A DNA stretch of 64,000 bases, from positions 72,986,815 to 73,050,814 of the forward strand of contig CM055314.2 of the NCBI GenBank assembly GCA_029255685.2. The letters run 5' to 3'. Each line of letters starts with the position of its first letter. The stretch's first letter is position 1. The translations under genes and the position numbers were made by a program. The notes beneath the pieces were generated by a model that made no database searches, was not told the DNA's origin, and saw only the letters and a list, made by a program, of their open reading frames with translations. Of this stretch, positions 49,031-61,581 are shown piece by piece. The stretch is from Silene conica (lineage: Eukaryota; Streptophyta; Magnoliopsida; Caryophyllales; Caryophyllaceae).

Positions 49031-49214
49031 CTCGATAAAGCTCTCGATCGAGAGAACGATCGAGAGAAATCCTCTTCAAAATGGTCGATCGAGAGACTCA
49101 AACTTCTCGATCGAAATCTTCACTGCAAAACTGCTCGATCGAATTAACAAGCTCTCGATCGAGACTTCTGGACCCTTAAATCTTCTCGATCGAGCATAAG
49201 ACAGCTCGATCGAG
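49031..49214. repeat. CTCGATCGAG box array in the solo LTR
   Basis: About eight copies, intact or slightly changed, of the perfect palindrome CTCGATCGAG, spaced 10-30 bases. Confidence 0.92.
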
Positions 49215-49694
49215 GCTTTTCTCCTTGATGGGATCTTCAATTGGCCTCTAAGTAGTTGACTTTCTTCTTTTGTGGTCAATGGCATCCCTCACGCTTCTCC
49301 ATGCACCAGATATTCGTCTTCATTCCTTCCATCATCTACCGAAATGCAAAACTTGAGGTAGAAAAGCTCGGTTTCCGCTACAATCCGGTTCATATCTGCA
49401 AAATAGCAATATAAACACAAAGTAGCCTATTCGGGGCATAAAGCGATAATAAATCACTCAATTGCATGGAAATGTGTGCCAAAAAGGGACTCAAAAGTCT
49501 ATAAAATATGCACACATCAATGACTCTTAGGGACCAGTTGATTACCGCCATCTGTATGACAATAACGTCAAACTTTCTAAAAAGCCAATCGTTATTGATA
49601 AACGTGAATCAACTGGCTAAAATACAAAGTATACCCTGTGTTCCTTTAAGATATTTATTCGTGTTGTCGCACTAACTATGGAGTAGCTCCAACA

Positions 49695-50475
49695 ATCTCC
49701 CACTTGTCCGTATAAGTGTATGTGCGCTAACCGATTCTCATATCCAATTAAATTTCTCCCACTCAATGTAAAACAATTTGCAAATCAGTATTCACAAAGG
49801 TCGTATTTTGCAAGCGATATGTATCAAGAGTGGTTTTCCCGACTAGAGAGTAACTCAACTGATGACGAATCATTATTCGAGCATGGACATGCATTTCAGT
49901 TACTACTCCTCGAGTGGCCCTGAGAAATATTAAAACCTGATAAGGGGTGGATATTTTCCTCAACTCGAATCTTGCAGATGTAAGCGCAGTATGAAATGAC
50001 CCAAAAAAATCTGCTTAGCCCCAGTTACGGTCAGCTAGTGAGAAAGAAATCAAAGTCACCCAAAACTGCCCTTTATCTCAAGAAACAGTCAATGGTCAAA
50101 AGAATCGACTCAAGAAACACTATGGACGTCCTATCCATGACCTGGCACCGAATGTTCAGTAACATTTAGGACTCCATTGCGTCGTCACGAAAATGTCCTA
50201 CGAGTTATCCTTATAATCTCGTATCTGTGATCGATCAGTCAACGGTTTGACTTATGGTTTATTAAACCCACCATCAATCGACGTCACAAAATAATTGCTA
50301 GAGTTATCAGCTCATGTAGGCGATTACGAACCAAAACAAATATAATGTAATTCAGTTCACTTTGTGGTGTTCAATGTTATCTGTACAATCCACATGAAAA
50401 ACAAAATATAAAAACAAAATCGATGGTGTTATAAATAGTATATGAAACAGATACAATATCCATTCCACAAAAGTA
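49695..50475 (-). other. Copia element A 3' non-coding tract
   Basis: No gene seen. It parallels 53219-54023 of element B phrase by phrase (CTCCCACTTGTCC, CTCCCACTCAATG, CTCCTCGAGTGGCCCT), so it is a conserved untranslated part of this copia family between pol and the 3' LTR. Confidence 0.75.
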
Positions 50476-51962
50476 CTAATACAACTCAGAAACACGTTTA
50501 ATTCCCATCGAAATAACGTGCCCTTCATGCTTATCATATCTTAATGGCTTAGTGAGGGGATCTGCGATGTTGCCATCTGTCGCAATCTTGTCTATCACTA
50601 TCTCTTTTTGCTCCACGTGGTCTCGAATCAGGTGAGCTTTCAGCAGTACATGCCTAGATTTGTTGCTAGACTTAGGCTCTTTAGCCTGGAAGATGCCACC
50701 TATATTATCGCAATAGATGGTGATCGGGTCGTTCGAACTAGGAACTACAGTTAGTCCTTGTAAGAACTGACGCATCCATATTGCTTCCTTTGTAGCTTCC
50801 GAAGCGGCATAGTACTCGGACTCAGTTGTAGAATCTGCAATAACACTCTACTTGGAGCTTTTCCAACTGACAGCAGCGCCATTAAGAGTAAAAACGAATC
50901 CAGACGGAGATTTCGAGTCATCTCGATTCGTTTGGAATCTAGCATCTGCGTAACCATTTGCGCAAAGCCCAGTGCCTCCATCATAAGTCAATACCCAATC
51001 TTTAGTCCTCCGTAGGTACTTAAGAATGTTTTTCACAGCCATCCAGTGTGATTCACCTGGATTGCCTTGGTATCGACTTGTCATACTCAAAGCATATGCC
51101 ACGTCTGGACGTGTGCACATCATGGCATACATGATCGATCCTATAGCTGACGCGTAAGGAATGCGACTCATGCGCTCGATCTCTTCCAGTGTCTTAGGTG
51201 CCTGAGTCTTACTCAAGTGCACCCCCGAGATCATCGGAAACAACCCCTTTTTGGAGTTGGTCATGCTGAATCTGTCAAGAATCTTATCTATATAAGACTC
51301 CTGACTCAGTGATAACATCCACCGCGATCTATCTCTATAGATACGGATCCCCAAGATACACTGTGCCTCACCCAGATCTTTCATCTGAAAATGGTTCTTT
51401 AACCATAATTTAACCGAAGATAAGAGAGAGATGTCATTCCTGATTAGGAGTATGTCATCGACATACAACACCAGGAAGACGATCTTGCTCCCACTTGACT
51501 TGATATATAAGCATGGTTCTTCGATCGATCGAATGAAACCGTTCTCTTTTATACTTGGTGGAAACGATGATTCCAACTCCGAGAAGCTTGCTTAAGTCCA
51601 TAAATGGAACGCTTAAGCTTGCATACTTTCTTAGGATTTTTAGGATCGGTGAAACCTTCGGGTTGTACCATGTACAAGTCCTCCTCCAAATAACCGTTTA
51701 AGAAGGCGATTTTCACATCCATTTGCTAGATTTCATAATCATGAAATACGGCAATCGCTAAGATAATCCGAATGGAACGCAACATGACTATGGGTGCAAA
51801 AATCTCATCATAGTGCAACCCTTGCACTTGAGTGAAACCTGTTGCCACTAGTCGTGCCTTATAGGTGTTTGGTTGTCCCTCGATGGAACGTTTTATCTTA
51901 TAAAGCCATTTGCACAGAAGAGGTCGTACCTTATTGTAGGTTACACGGTCCAACCGACCCAA
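50476..51962 (-). pseudogene. Copia element A pol remnant: RT and RNase H (fossil)
   Basis: Minus-strand frames show copia reverse transcriptase (CKWLYKIKRSIEG and KARLVATGFTQVQG early, FLVLYVDDILLIRND, MKDLGEAQCILGIRIYRDRS) and RNase H (YGGTGLCANGYADARFQ-like, ADPLTKPL). Clearly Ty1/copia but not the Sirevirus lineage. Broken in a few places. Confidence 0.9.
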
Positions 51963-53218
51963 CTACTAAATTAGTCATACTAATTAAGTTTACAAAATTA
52001 ACTCTTTAATTGTTTAGAATCTTATGCATGCAAATAGAATTGCGGAAAACTAAAGAATCAGATTCTTACAATCGGTCCAACAATGCTAAGGATGATCCTC
52101 CACGGAGCAACCAAATTAGATTGCCTCATTTACGATGCACCCAAAACTCGCCCTTAATCACCGAAGACGTACACGGACTAAGTGACGGAAATCGGTTCTC
52201 CTTAAAACCGTAAACTAATCTTATTAGTCTACTAAATGAATATTATAACTATTATAGTACGGAAAAATATTATGTAATAATATTTAAGAGAGTTTTTAAT
52301 AATTTTCTTACTCTAGAAAATCATTAGAGGATTTTATATTTCTTACTCTAGAAAATATTAAGCATTAGGTAAGAATGAAAAAGTGTGAACAATTCACTTC
52401 TTATTGTGTTTTGAGAGTGTCGTGCAAGAGAGAGCATAATGAAGGGTTTGATGCTCTTTTGTCTCTTATGCTCTTAGGGTTGCATGCCTACAACTTGTGC
52501 ATCAAGGCAACATGATTATGTTTCTAATAGGTCTATAATCAACTACAAGCAACCCATAATCACATAATATCACACGACACACATTATGTAAAATGGACCT
52601 TCATTTCACAAAATGTAACTTGTACAATTGTATAATATGTGACATCCTATGTGACATAAAATAATTGTATTAATTTTAAAATAAACATTTATCAAATAAA
52701 CATTATTTCAAAATTAATTAAATCATATTTAACAAATTAATTTAGTAATTCATAATGATCGTCCCATTAAATGGTTATTATAATAATCGTCAATACGATA
52801 TACAACGTTTGTTATAACCACGAACCTTTCTCATTCTAATTTCGATATTTCAAAAAATATCGATTGCTATTTGACAATTGATACATTTCAATTTCAAATA
52901 TAAATCTTATATTAAGATTCAACCTCTGATTTCTCGATATTCAATTTTAAGGAATTCGATCAATTAGTATCGCATACAATTGATCAATATATATCAATTA
53001 AGGGGATTGTCCTATAGGTGTGACCTAAAGGGATCAACTGACCACCACCGTCATACGACAGTAATGTCAAACTCTAGTCAGCCAATCATTACCGATTAAT
53101 GTTGGTCAGTTGACTATATATAATATTGGATCATCCCTTGCATATTCATATCATAAGTTTTGCCAATGATAATAATCATTGACGTGATCGCACAATTGTC
53201 GAGGACACATTTCCCAAC
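51963..53218 (-). repeat. Copia-family LTR and adjoining leader-like sequence
   Basis: Minus strand begins TGTTGGGAAATGTG at 53218, next to a purine tract (GACAAGTGGGAGATTG). The far end is uncertain, perhaps TGCATGCA near 52024. The last 60 bp (51963-52023) resembles the leader near 61500-61568 (shared ATTAAAGAGTTAAT and a TCGG...ACCGTG phrase). It is related to, but diverged from, the element A LTR. Confidence 0.65.
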
Positions 53219-54023
53219 AATCTCCCACTTGTCCTCGACAAGTGTGCGTCACCGATTCTCTTGTCCTATTACATCATCTCCCACTCAATGCAAGGTGTTT
53301 TGCAGGTCGTACTTGCATTTGATCATATCTTGAGCGGTTTCCTCGATCTGGAGATTTAACTGCTTTGACCGGAATCATCTACCATAGATATCTTCCGAGC
53401 GTGGCCACGCATTTTCAGTTAAACTTCTCCTCGAGTGGCCCTAAGATTTAAGATAACCATGATGAGGGAATGGACAATTCCTATCGTATTGTTGCCTTCG
53501 ACTAACACAGTCCATCATGACCTAAAAGATGCCCATTTGACCCCTTTAACGGATGATCGTAGAGCAAAAAGCAAAGTCAATCTGAAAACTGTGTCACCTT
53601 GGGCGAACAGTCTCTAGTCTAAGAATCGACTCATGTGAATAATATAGTAGCTCTCGCCACGACCAGGCTAATTATAAAATTTCCAGAACTCTATAAGCGG
53701 TCACTAATTGCCCGACAGAGTTTCTCATGCAGTCTGCCTATGTGATCGACTAGTCATTCCAAATGACTCTATGACATTTGAACTTGTCATCAATTCCCTC
53801 ACACTCTAGTCGCTTCGAGACGTCACCTCATACAAGCGACTATGGGCTATACTAAGTTAATCCAGTTCACTTATGGGGTTCAAAATTGTCTCTTACAACC
53901 CATTTGGATTTGACAAAGTATATAAATAGTGAGTTAGTAATAACTCAAACGATAAGAATGATTGTTATGTCTGAACAATCAATACGATATTGCTGCTCCA
54001 TATAAACAATCTTTGATGTTCAT
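53219..54023 (-). other. Copia element B 3' non-coding tract (left part)
   Basis: No gene seen. Homologous in phrases to 49695-50475. It is cut at 54023 by the LTR element 54024-58822 and resumes at 58828 after the 5-bp duplication. Confidence 0.7.
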
Positions 54024-55476
54024 TGACACCCATCGTTGAGGGGTGCCAAAGATAAGATTTATAAAACCTCAGCTTAAACTAGATAGGATAAGTCAAGGGT
54101 CGAACAACAAGGAGACAAGGTTAATTATGTTTGCGAATTTAGAGTTTATTACAAGTAACCAAAAAAAGGGGGGGTTGATTTAAGATTGAACTAACAACTA
54201 AAAGAGCAAAATAAACAAGAGAATTAAAATAAGGTAAAAAGGAGATTAGGAACTTTGGTTCCCCATGGTTAAAACAAGTCAATGAAAGGTAAAATAACCA
54301 AATAACACAATCCCAAGGAACAAAGAATAAACCTTTAGGTCAATATTCTACCCAATCCTTACGGTCTTAGGGTTCCTAGAAAAGCACTAAACTTTCGTTC
54401 ATATGGCAATCCCAAAGTTGTTGTCAAACTAATCCTAATAATCTTTCATTCTTAAGGATTAGTTCACCAACAACAATGGGGGATTGGTAATTCAATCATT
54501 AAACTTATCAAAATCGATCAAGTCTTTACCATGGTTCCCCTAATTCATAATCACAAGAATTAGCTATGCATACTTTTAATTATGAAACTAACAATAACAA
54601 GAACTAAGAACATCAAAGGAATCAACATAATTGAAGATGACAATAAAAGGGAAAACATGTATTGAAAAACAACAATAAGATGAACAACAAGATTAAACTA
54701 AAAGGGAAAGATTAATTGTAGCAAAACTTACAACTTAATTGGAATTAAGAACAAAAAATGAAAACTTGAATAAAAATCTCTTTCTAACTATGGAGTTTTG
54801 ACTAACATGGAGTGCTTGACCTAATTTTCGTGCTTAGGTCTCCTTAAATAAGTTATAATTACAAGATTAGGAGCAAAGCCCGTAATAAAAATCGCGGAAA
54901 CACAGTCGCCTGGTCGGTCGACCTACTTTTTGGGTCGGTCGACCTCTTAATGACCTAATAACTTGAATGGGCTTTGCGGAAACTTCTGGGTCTGCGCTGA
55001 GGTCGGTCGACCCAATTAGTAGGTCGGTCGACCTAATGTCGGGACTACAGCGCGCGTCGATCTTAAAACAGCTGCCATTTCTTCGTTACTCATCGTAATC
55101 AAGCGATTCTTGCGGCGTTGGAAAGCTAAGAGGATAAGCTTTCACCTCCAACTAGAATCACTCTATTATCAGCTCTAGAACTCTAGATATAGCCATTTGA
55201 AACAGGCTGCAACATCGTGGATCGATTCTTTGCTTGTTAAAGCTATCTACATGCCTTGAAATATGCGCTAGGCTTCGTTCCTTCTTGTCCTTAGTCATGA
55301 AAAATCCCGAGGGCATAAATTTGGTATAAAATCATCCCTTTTCCGCATAAATCTGCAAAAGAGCATAAAAATACGAAAGTAGACAATTGTTGGGAAATAA
55401 ATGCTAAAACGTAGTAAATGAGCGACAAAATGCGTGTAAAAATAGATGTGAAACATCATAAAATAGGCACGCATCA
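54024..55476 (-). repeat. LARD-like element 3' LTR (1,453 bp)
   Basis: Plus strand TGACACCC...GCACGCATCA. It carries GGTCGGTCGACC-type boxes at 54911-55034 (four boxes in two pairs). Same length as its partner. Confidence 0.95.
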
Positions 55477-57369
55477 AATTCCCAAACCAAACCTTGCTTG
55501 CCCTCAAGCAAGAAATAGACTCGATCTTAACTAATGGAACGATTTCAACCTCAGAGCGAAATTTACATGTAACCAATGCCAAGTACAAAATGAGAAATTA
55601 TTTAAATCATGCAAACGAGTTATGGTGTCGTCAAACTTTGCAAGACTAGAGACTATAGAGATTTTATACCATGGACTCTCGCGGTACGCTCGAGACACTC
55701 ATGAAGCAAAGAGTGAGTATATGTAGAAGATAGGAAGAAGTATATTGTAAAGACACTCACCTAACTGCGACCCATGGAAACATGCCTGCAATCTAACATG
55801 AACAAGAATTCTACAACTATGTATAAACACACTCATTAAGTGACTCGGATACACGCAATTGAGGTAATGAAAGATATGTGAGGTAAAAGGTAAAAGTGGT
55901 TAAGATGTTTTTGGATTTGTGGGGTTAGTAGCCAAGCTAGTAAAACCGGTTCCCAACAACATATTTCACAACTTTTGATATTAAGAAAGTGTTCTTTTGT
56001 AGCACAACTCTCACATTAAATATAAGAAAGGACTCCCAAATATTTTGAATGAAGTACGGGAGTGATAACATATAAAAGAAAGGAATTTTTGTTGAACGAA
56101 ATTTTGAATCTGATGATGACAGGTGGTCGGCCGACTCATGAATGTGGTCGGTCGACCTCTTTTCTGTACGTTTTGACTTTTTCCGTTTTCCTTTTCTTTC
56201 CTTCTTTTTCTGAATTTTTCTGTTCTTTTTCTTTTCTTTCTTTTCTCTTTTTTTTGCTCATGATAGCAAATAAACCAAAATGCCTCAAAAGTCAAACCAA
56301 AGACCACAAATACTAGCTTGGAAGGGAAGGCTAAGTATGGGATGTAGTTTTGGGGGAATAAAAAGGCAATTTTGGCTATGTAGGGCTTGTGGGTAAATAA
56401 GAGAAAAGGGATCCCAAATGCACGTATCAAGACTCACAAAACGAGATAGTAAAACAAGTATATAGTAATTCAAGTTCATGTTTATGCATATTGATGTAAC
56501 ATGTTCCAAGGGGAGTACTACTCACATCCTAGACAACTGGTTTGAAAATGAAACCAGGAAATAAGCTCTAAACCTTAGAATGTATAGTAGGTTGCCAAGG
56601 TATAAGTCAAGTCTCAAGATACACAGATAGTTTGACAAAAACTCGTAGATATGTAAAAGACTCTCATACTAAAACAAGTTGACAATGCAAGGTAAAGGCA
56701 TAAATATGTAAGAAAGCAAAATCATCCTTGAAATACTATCGTTCCGACTCGACCTATATGCTAAAATAAACGTGCATTTTTTTGAATTTTTGAATTTTTT
56801 CTATTTTTTTTGTATTTTTCTTTTGTATATGCAAGAGAAATAAAGAAAAGCAATGCAAGACAGAAATGCAGTAAACGTGTGACAGAATGCAATGCATGTG
56901 ACACGAAACCATTCCCCAAACCAACCCGCACAATGTCCCCATTGTGCATTAGCCTAAGTAAAGGTTTCACAAAATTAAAGAAAAGGTGCAATAAAAACCA
57001 AGGAAAAACTGGAAAGAACTCACTGGATTATGAAGCGCATGAGAAAAACCTCCCCAAACCAGCGTAAGCTGGGAGGTTTTGGTGGCTAGCAGTGCCACTC
57101 AAGTACCCAAGAGGGTTGCACGATTTCAAGGAAGAAACGAACAGACTGTGACGGACGGGTAGGTCGACCGACCCATATTTTGGGTCGACCGACCTTTCTG
57201 CGGACCGCAAAAATTCCAGAACGTCAGGGACTAGGTCGAACGACCCGTATTTCTGGTCGGTCGACCCCTCTGCTGCACAACGGTCTTCTTTCTTTCGTCA
57301 ATCCTGCAAAAAAATCATCAAAAACGCGCCTAACAAGTGCGCGAGATCCCCGACAACGGCGCCAAAATT
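55477..57369 (-). other. LARD-like internal region, non-coding
   Basis: No frame has retroelement motifs. Features seen: a polypyrimidine stretch (56163-56256), an A/T-rich run near 56775-56825, and scattered GTCGGTCGACC/GTCGGCCGAC boxes at 56126-56158 and 57151-57268. The primer site is at its right edge. Confidence 0.85.
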
Positions 57370-58822
57370 TGACACCCGTCGTTGAGGGGTGCCAAAGATA
57401 AGATTTATAAAACCTCAGCTTAAACTAGATAGGATAAGTCAAGGGTCGAACCACAAGAAGACAAGGTTAATTATGTTTGCGAATCTAGAGTTTATTACAA
57501 GTAACCAAAAAAAGGGGGGGTTGATTTAAGATTGAACTAACAACTAAAAGAGCAAAATAAACAAGAGAATTAAAATAAGGTAAAAAGAAGATTAGGAACT
57601 TCGGTTCCCCATGGTTAAAACAAGTCAATGAAAGGTAAAATAACCAAATAACACAATCCCAAGGAACAAAGAATAAACCTTTAGGTCAATATTCTACCCA
57701 ATCCTTACGGTCTTAGGGTTCCTAGAAAAGCATTAAACTTTCGTTCATATGGCAATCCCAAAGTTGTTGTCAAACTAATCCTAATAATCTTTCAATCTTA
57801 AGGATTAGTTCACCAGTAACAATGGGGGATTGGTAATTCAATCATTAAACTTATCAAAATCGATCAAGTCTTTACTATGGTTCCCCTAATTCCTTATCAC
57901 AAGAATTAGCTATGCATACTTTTAATTATGAAACTAACAATAACAAGAACTAAGAACATCAAAGGAATCAACATAATTGAAGATGACAATAAAAGGGAAA
58001 ACATGTATTGAAAAACAACAATAAGATGAACAACAAGATTAAACTAAAAGGGAAAGATTAATTGTAGCAAAACTTACAACTTAATTGGAATTAAGAATAA
58101 AAGATGAAAAATTGCATAAAAATCTCTTTCTAACTATAGAGTTTTGACTAACATGGAGTGCTTGACCTAATTTTCGTGCTTAGGTCTCCTTAAATAAGTT
58201 CTAATTACAAGATTAGGAGCAAAGCCCGTAATAAAAATCGCGGAAACACAGTCGCCTGGTCGGTCGACCTACTTTTTGGGTCGGTCGACCTCTTAATGAC
58301 CTAATAACTTGAATGGGCTTTGCGGAAACTTCTGGGTCTGCGCTGAGGTCGGTCGACCCAATTAGTAGGTCGGTCGACCTGATGTCGGGACTGCAGCGCG
58401 CGTCGATCTTAAAACAACTGCCATTTCTTCGTTACTCATCGTAATCAAGCGATTCTTGCGGCGTTGGAAAGCTAAGAGGATAAGCTTTCACCTCCAACTG
58501 GAATCACTCCATTATCAGCTCTAGAACTCGAGATATAGCCATTTGAAACAGGCTGCAACATCGTGGATCGATTCTTTGCTTGTTAAAGCTATCTACAGGC
58601 CTTGAAATATGCGCTAGGCTTCGTTCCTTCTTGTCCTTAGTCATGAAAAATCCCGAGGGCATAAATTTGGTATAAAATCATCCCTTTTTTGCATAATTCT
58701 GCAAAAGAGCATAAAAATACGAAAGTAGACAATTGTTGGGAAATAAATGATAAAACGTAGTAAATGAGCGACAATATGCGTGTAAAAATAGATGTGAAAC
58801 ATCATAAAATAGGCACGCATCA
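57370..58822 (-). repeat. LARD-like element 5' LTR (1,453 bp)
   Basis: Partner of 54024-55476, about 2% different by eye. Palindromic boxes at 58257-58380 are all conserved between the two LTRs. Confidence 0.95.
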
Positions 58823-58827
58823 TTCAT

Positions 58828-60265
58828 ACATCAATTTGTATTAATGGTTTGCAATGTGAATAAACCATTTGTTCACATCTTTTAAACCTACAAATTTAGG
58901 TTCCCTTCTGACTCATATTATTTTGAATAATATGATCTTATTCAAGTACATTTCTAGTCCTCACACTAGAATCGAGTCCCCTTATTACTTGAAGGATGTT
59001 CCCACTGTTATCTTATAACTTGTGATATGGTGTTCTTACGTACACAGTCATGTTGTACTAGAATTCATTTTGTAGTTGACCTAGTTCCGATCCATCAAAA
59101 TAAGGTTTTGTTTCAACTTTTGGCATGTTAATCCAGGTCATACGAATCAATATATTCATATCTAGGAGATTCTTTATTCATAGACATGAATGATTTATCT
59201 AACCTTGTTAATCAATAGGTGATTATCATTATCATGTAATGAACTCACAATGATTGACCATCATCTTATGATATTCTTAACATATATTCATCTAGAATTG
59301 AAAACCTCTTATTCTTTACATTTAAAGAATCACCATTTACACTTAATGGTAGGTTCAATTTTCCTAATAACTTTTCTCCCACTGAATTTCGTATCACTAT
59401 CTCTGTAGTTTAGTAACTCCCACTATTCCCTTGAAAACATTAGAACATAAATTCTCCTCTATATTCCTTTGGAACAAGAAATACTATTATCAAGAGAACG
59501 GGAGACGATTTCTCCTCTATTATCTCATAAAATCAGAAACATTAACTTCACGGAAACAATTTCCTTCCGTTTATACACGCGGTTCCCCTTGACTTCTCTA
59601 GGAACAAATGACATAAGGAATATTTCCTTTTGTGTCATCGCGAAATTTCTTCTGTGTCCTCTCTTAGTTTCTTCTATCCATTCATTTAGGGTTCTTCTCA
59701 AGGACCCCTTATAGGATTCTTCTCTAAGATCCTATATTTATGCCATTGGTTTGCGGGTTTAAGATTTCTCCCACTCTATCCTTTAAAATAACGGTTATTT
59801 TAGAAGGATAGCAATTTCGCCCATTAACAATGTTTTGGATAGTAGGTTATATGAGGAGTGAGTCATTAGTTCTCTTATCCATTTATAGTGATCATCTTAT
59901 AATGAACTAATGTTCTCATATTTGAGTTTGATGTATTTCACGGTGTGTAATTCTCGTTTAAGTAAATCAAATTACTTAATTATGATCCTATTATGTCAAG
60001 CATACGTTGAACTATTCAAGGTGCTTTGTTACGATTTATGAAGATCGTGACAACTTCATGTTATGTATAATGCATTTAAAACAACATTTGATTTAAGAAC
60101 AAAAGAGATAACTTGGGTTGAAAACCAAGTCACCAATATTTAAATTACAACCATTGTTTGAAATAATCGAATCCTTGTCATACAAGAAATACAACGTTCT
60201 TAAATTAAAATGCAAAATGAAAGAAGACATCAAAATGAAAAATTAGAGCCATGCTCTTCATGTCT
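58828..60265 (-). other. Copia element B, non-coding region where pol would be expected
   Basis: Continuation of 53219-54023 after the LARD-like insertion. I see no pol motifs on either strand. Scattered ORFs are short and lack known domains. Confidence 0.65.
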
Positions 60266-61390
60266 TCAATCTTCGGATGCTACTCTAGCGATCCATGGAA
60301 GGAACTTCAAGCTTCCTTCTCTTTCTCCTTGCCCTTGTCCTTGGAAGGAGTCCCTTTTAAAACAATTTATAAATGGGTAAGAATCAACAATTTGTATCAA
60401 CATACAAGAGTTTGACAAAATAACACGAATTAATCGAGAATTAATACCTACTGCAAGAACTCTTCCGGCTTTGAGGTCATTGAGATACTTTGGGCAATTC
60501 CGCTTCCAATGCCCCATCTTAGTGCAATAATGGCACTTGCCTTCAACTTTTGAAGACGATGAAGAAGCGCCTTTCAAAAAGGTCTTCTCTTTAGGAGATG
60601 TGGGTTTGAAGGCTTTGACATTTTTGCCCTTGTTAGCCTTCCGCTTAAACTTTCCCTTGCTCTTTTTCTCGATGTTGAGCACATCCTTCGTGGAACTCTC
60701 ATTAAGTCCCATATCCCTTTCCGCTTGGACGAGCATCTTATGCAATTCGTCCAAAGAGGTTTCTTGATTACGCATGTTGAAGTTCACCCGGAGCTGAGCA
60801 TACGTTTTCACTTTGTTTAGGGAGTGAAGAATTCTGTCAACAATAAGAGAGTCGGGAACGTTCACCCCTTGAAGCTTCAAGGTTTCGGCTAGCTAAACCA
60901 TTTTGAGCACATGAGGACTAATCCGTTGACCTTCCTTTAAGGTCAAATCAAAGAAGGCGGAGGCCGCCTCTTATTGGATTACTCTAGGAGCTTGCGAAAA
61001 CATGTTCGCAAGTCTAGTGTAAATCTCATTAGCCGTGGCTAGCTTAATCATTCTCCTTTGGAGATCCGGCTCCATGGAGAATATAAGCACGTTCTTAAGA
61101 GCATGCGACTCTTTCATGTAGATCTCATAGGCCTCACGAGTCGCCTCCGATGCACGAGCAGCGGGAGTGGGAGGAGCGGCTATGGTTAGATAACGAGTCT
61201 TATCGTCACCTTCCGCGGCCAAAACCATTTGGGCGTCCAAATCCTTAAAATTGGCACCATGCTTCTCAAGCTTGCATCGATCCATGAAAGATCGAAGCCA
61301 TGATACAATTGTGAGTGGTGGAGCGTTATTAGCCATTGATGATTGATGTTGAAAATGAACTACAAAAGAAACAAAAGAATTAAAACACAA
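60266..61390 (-). pseudogene. Copia element B gag (fossil)
   Basis: The minus-strand frame from the ATG near 61336 begins MANNAPPLTIVSWL and has the copia gag layout: EIYMKESHALKNVL, LANMFSQAPR, then SLNKVKTYAQLRVNFNM, ERDMGLNES, a Lys/Ser-rich linker and one zinc knuckle CHYCTKMGHWKRNCP. A gag with one CCHC knuckle is normal for copia. Broken; only one or two interruptions are evident. Confidence 0.85.
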
Positions 61391-61568
61391 TTATCGTTTT
61401 ATTAAATAAACTTGTAAATTTTAAACAAGTTATGCATCTACTTAACGATCGCTTACCCAATTAAGTAAATCCCGAGACCCAAATATATACTAACTTGGGC
61501 ACGGTTTAGCCGATACATCCCTCATTAATATAATTCGGTGGATTAACTCTTTAATCGATTCTACTTTT
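61391..61568 (-). other. Copia element B leader region
   Basis: Non-coding sequence upstream (minus strand) of gag, ending at the CACTA insertion at 61569. No primer site seen before the break. Confidence 0.6.
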
Positions 61569-61581
61569 CACTACAAGAATT

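Larger units (their letters stand above)
47034..49519 (-). mobile_element. Solo LTR (about 2.5 kb with a TRIM inside)
   Basis: TG...CA ends on both strands: the plus strand starts TGATGTATGTCG and ends CACACATCA. Flanks are GTGAC (47029-47033) and ATGAC (49520-49524), a 5-bp target duplication with one change. Its ends look like those of the LTR element at 54024-58822 (minus strand begins TGATG(T/C)GTGC; a GGTTGATCCCACAGGGAGGC-type phrase sits near the other end), so it is probably of the same large group. No internal coding region, hence solo. Without the TRIM it is about 1.93 kb. Confidence 0.68.
46203..51962 (-). mobile_element. Ty1/copia element A, 3' part (fossil), with nested insertions
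   Basis: Minus strand: RT-RNase H end of pol (51962-50476), a 0.8-kb 3' non-coding tract, purine tract GACAAGTGGGAGATTG, then an LTR starting TGTTGGAGC at 49694 and ending near TTGCA at 46203. The LTR is interrupted by the solo LTR 47034-49519. Broken; only the 3' portion is recognisable. The sequence next to its LTR resembles that of element B at 53219 onward, so A and B are diverged members of one family. Confidence 0.78.
54024..58822 (-). mobile_element. Non-coding LTR retrotransposon (LARD-like), tRNA-Asp-type primer site
   Basis: Two 1,453-bp LTRs (54024-55476 and 57370-58822) enclose 1,893 bp with no recognisable gag or pol. Perfect 5-bp target duplication TTCAT (54019-54023, 58823-58827). 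The minus-strand primer site TGGCGCCGTTGTCGGGGA (57347-57364) is the tRNA-Asp type used by Athila/Tat-like gypsy elements; the purine tract GGTTTGGTTTGGGAATT lies by the other LTR. I count roughly 30 LTR differences (about 2%), so insertion is of the order of one million years old. Structurally it looks whole but it is non-autonomous. Confidence 0.93.

Noticed and set aside
56011-56430. 139-residue minus-strand ORF in the LARD-like interior
   Set aside because: Rich in Lys/Arg from a purine run and with no retroelement motif; not supported as a gene.
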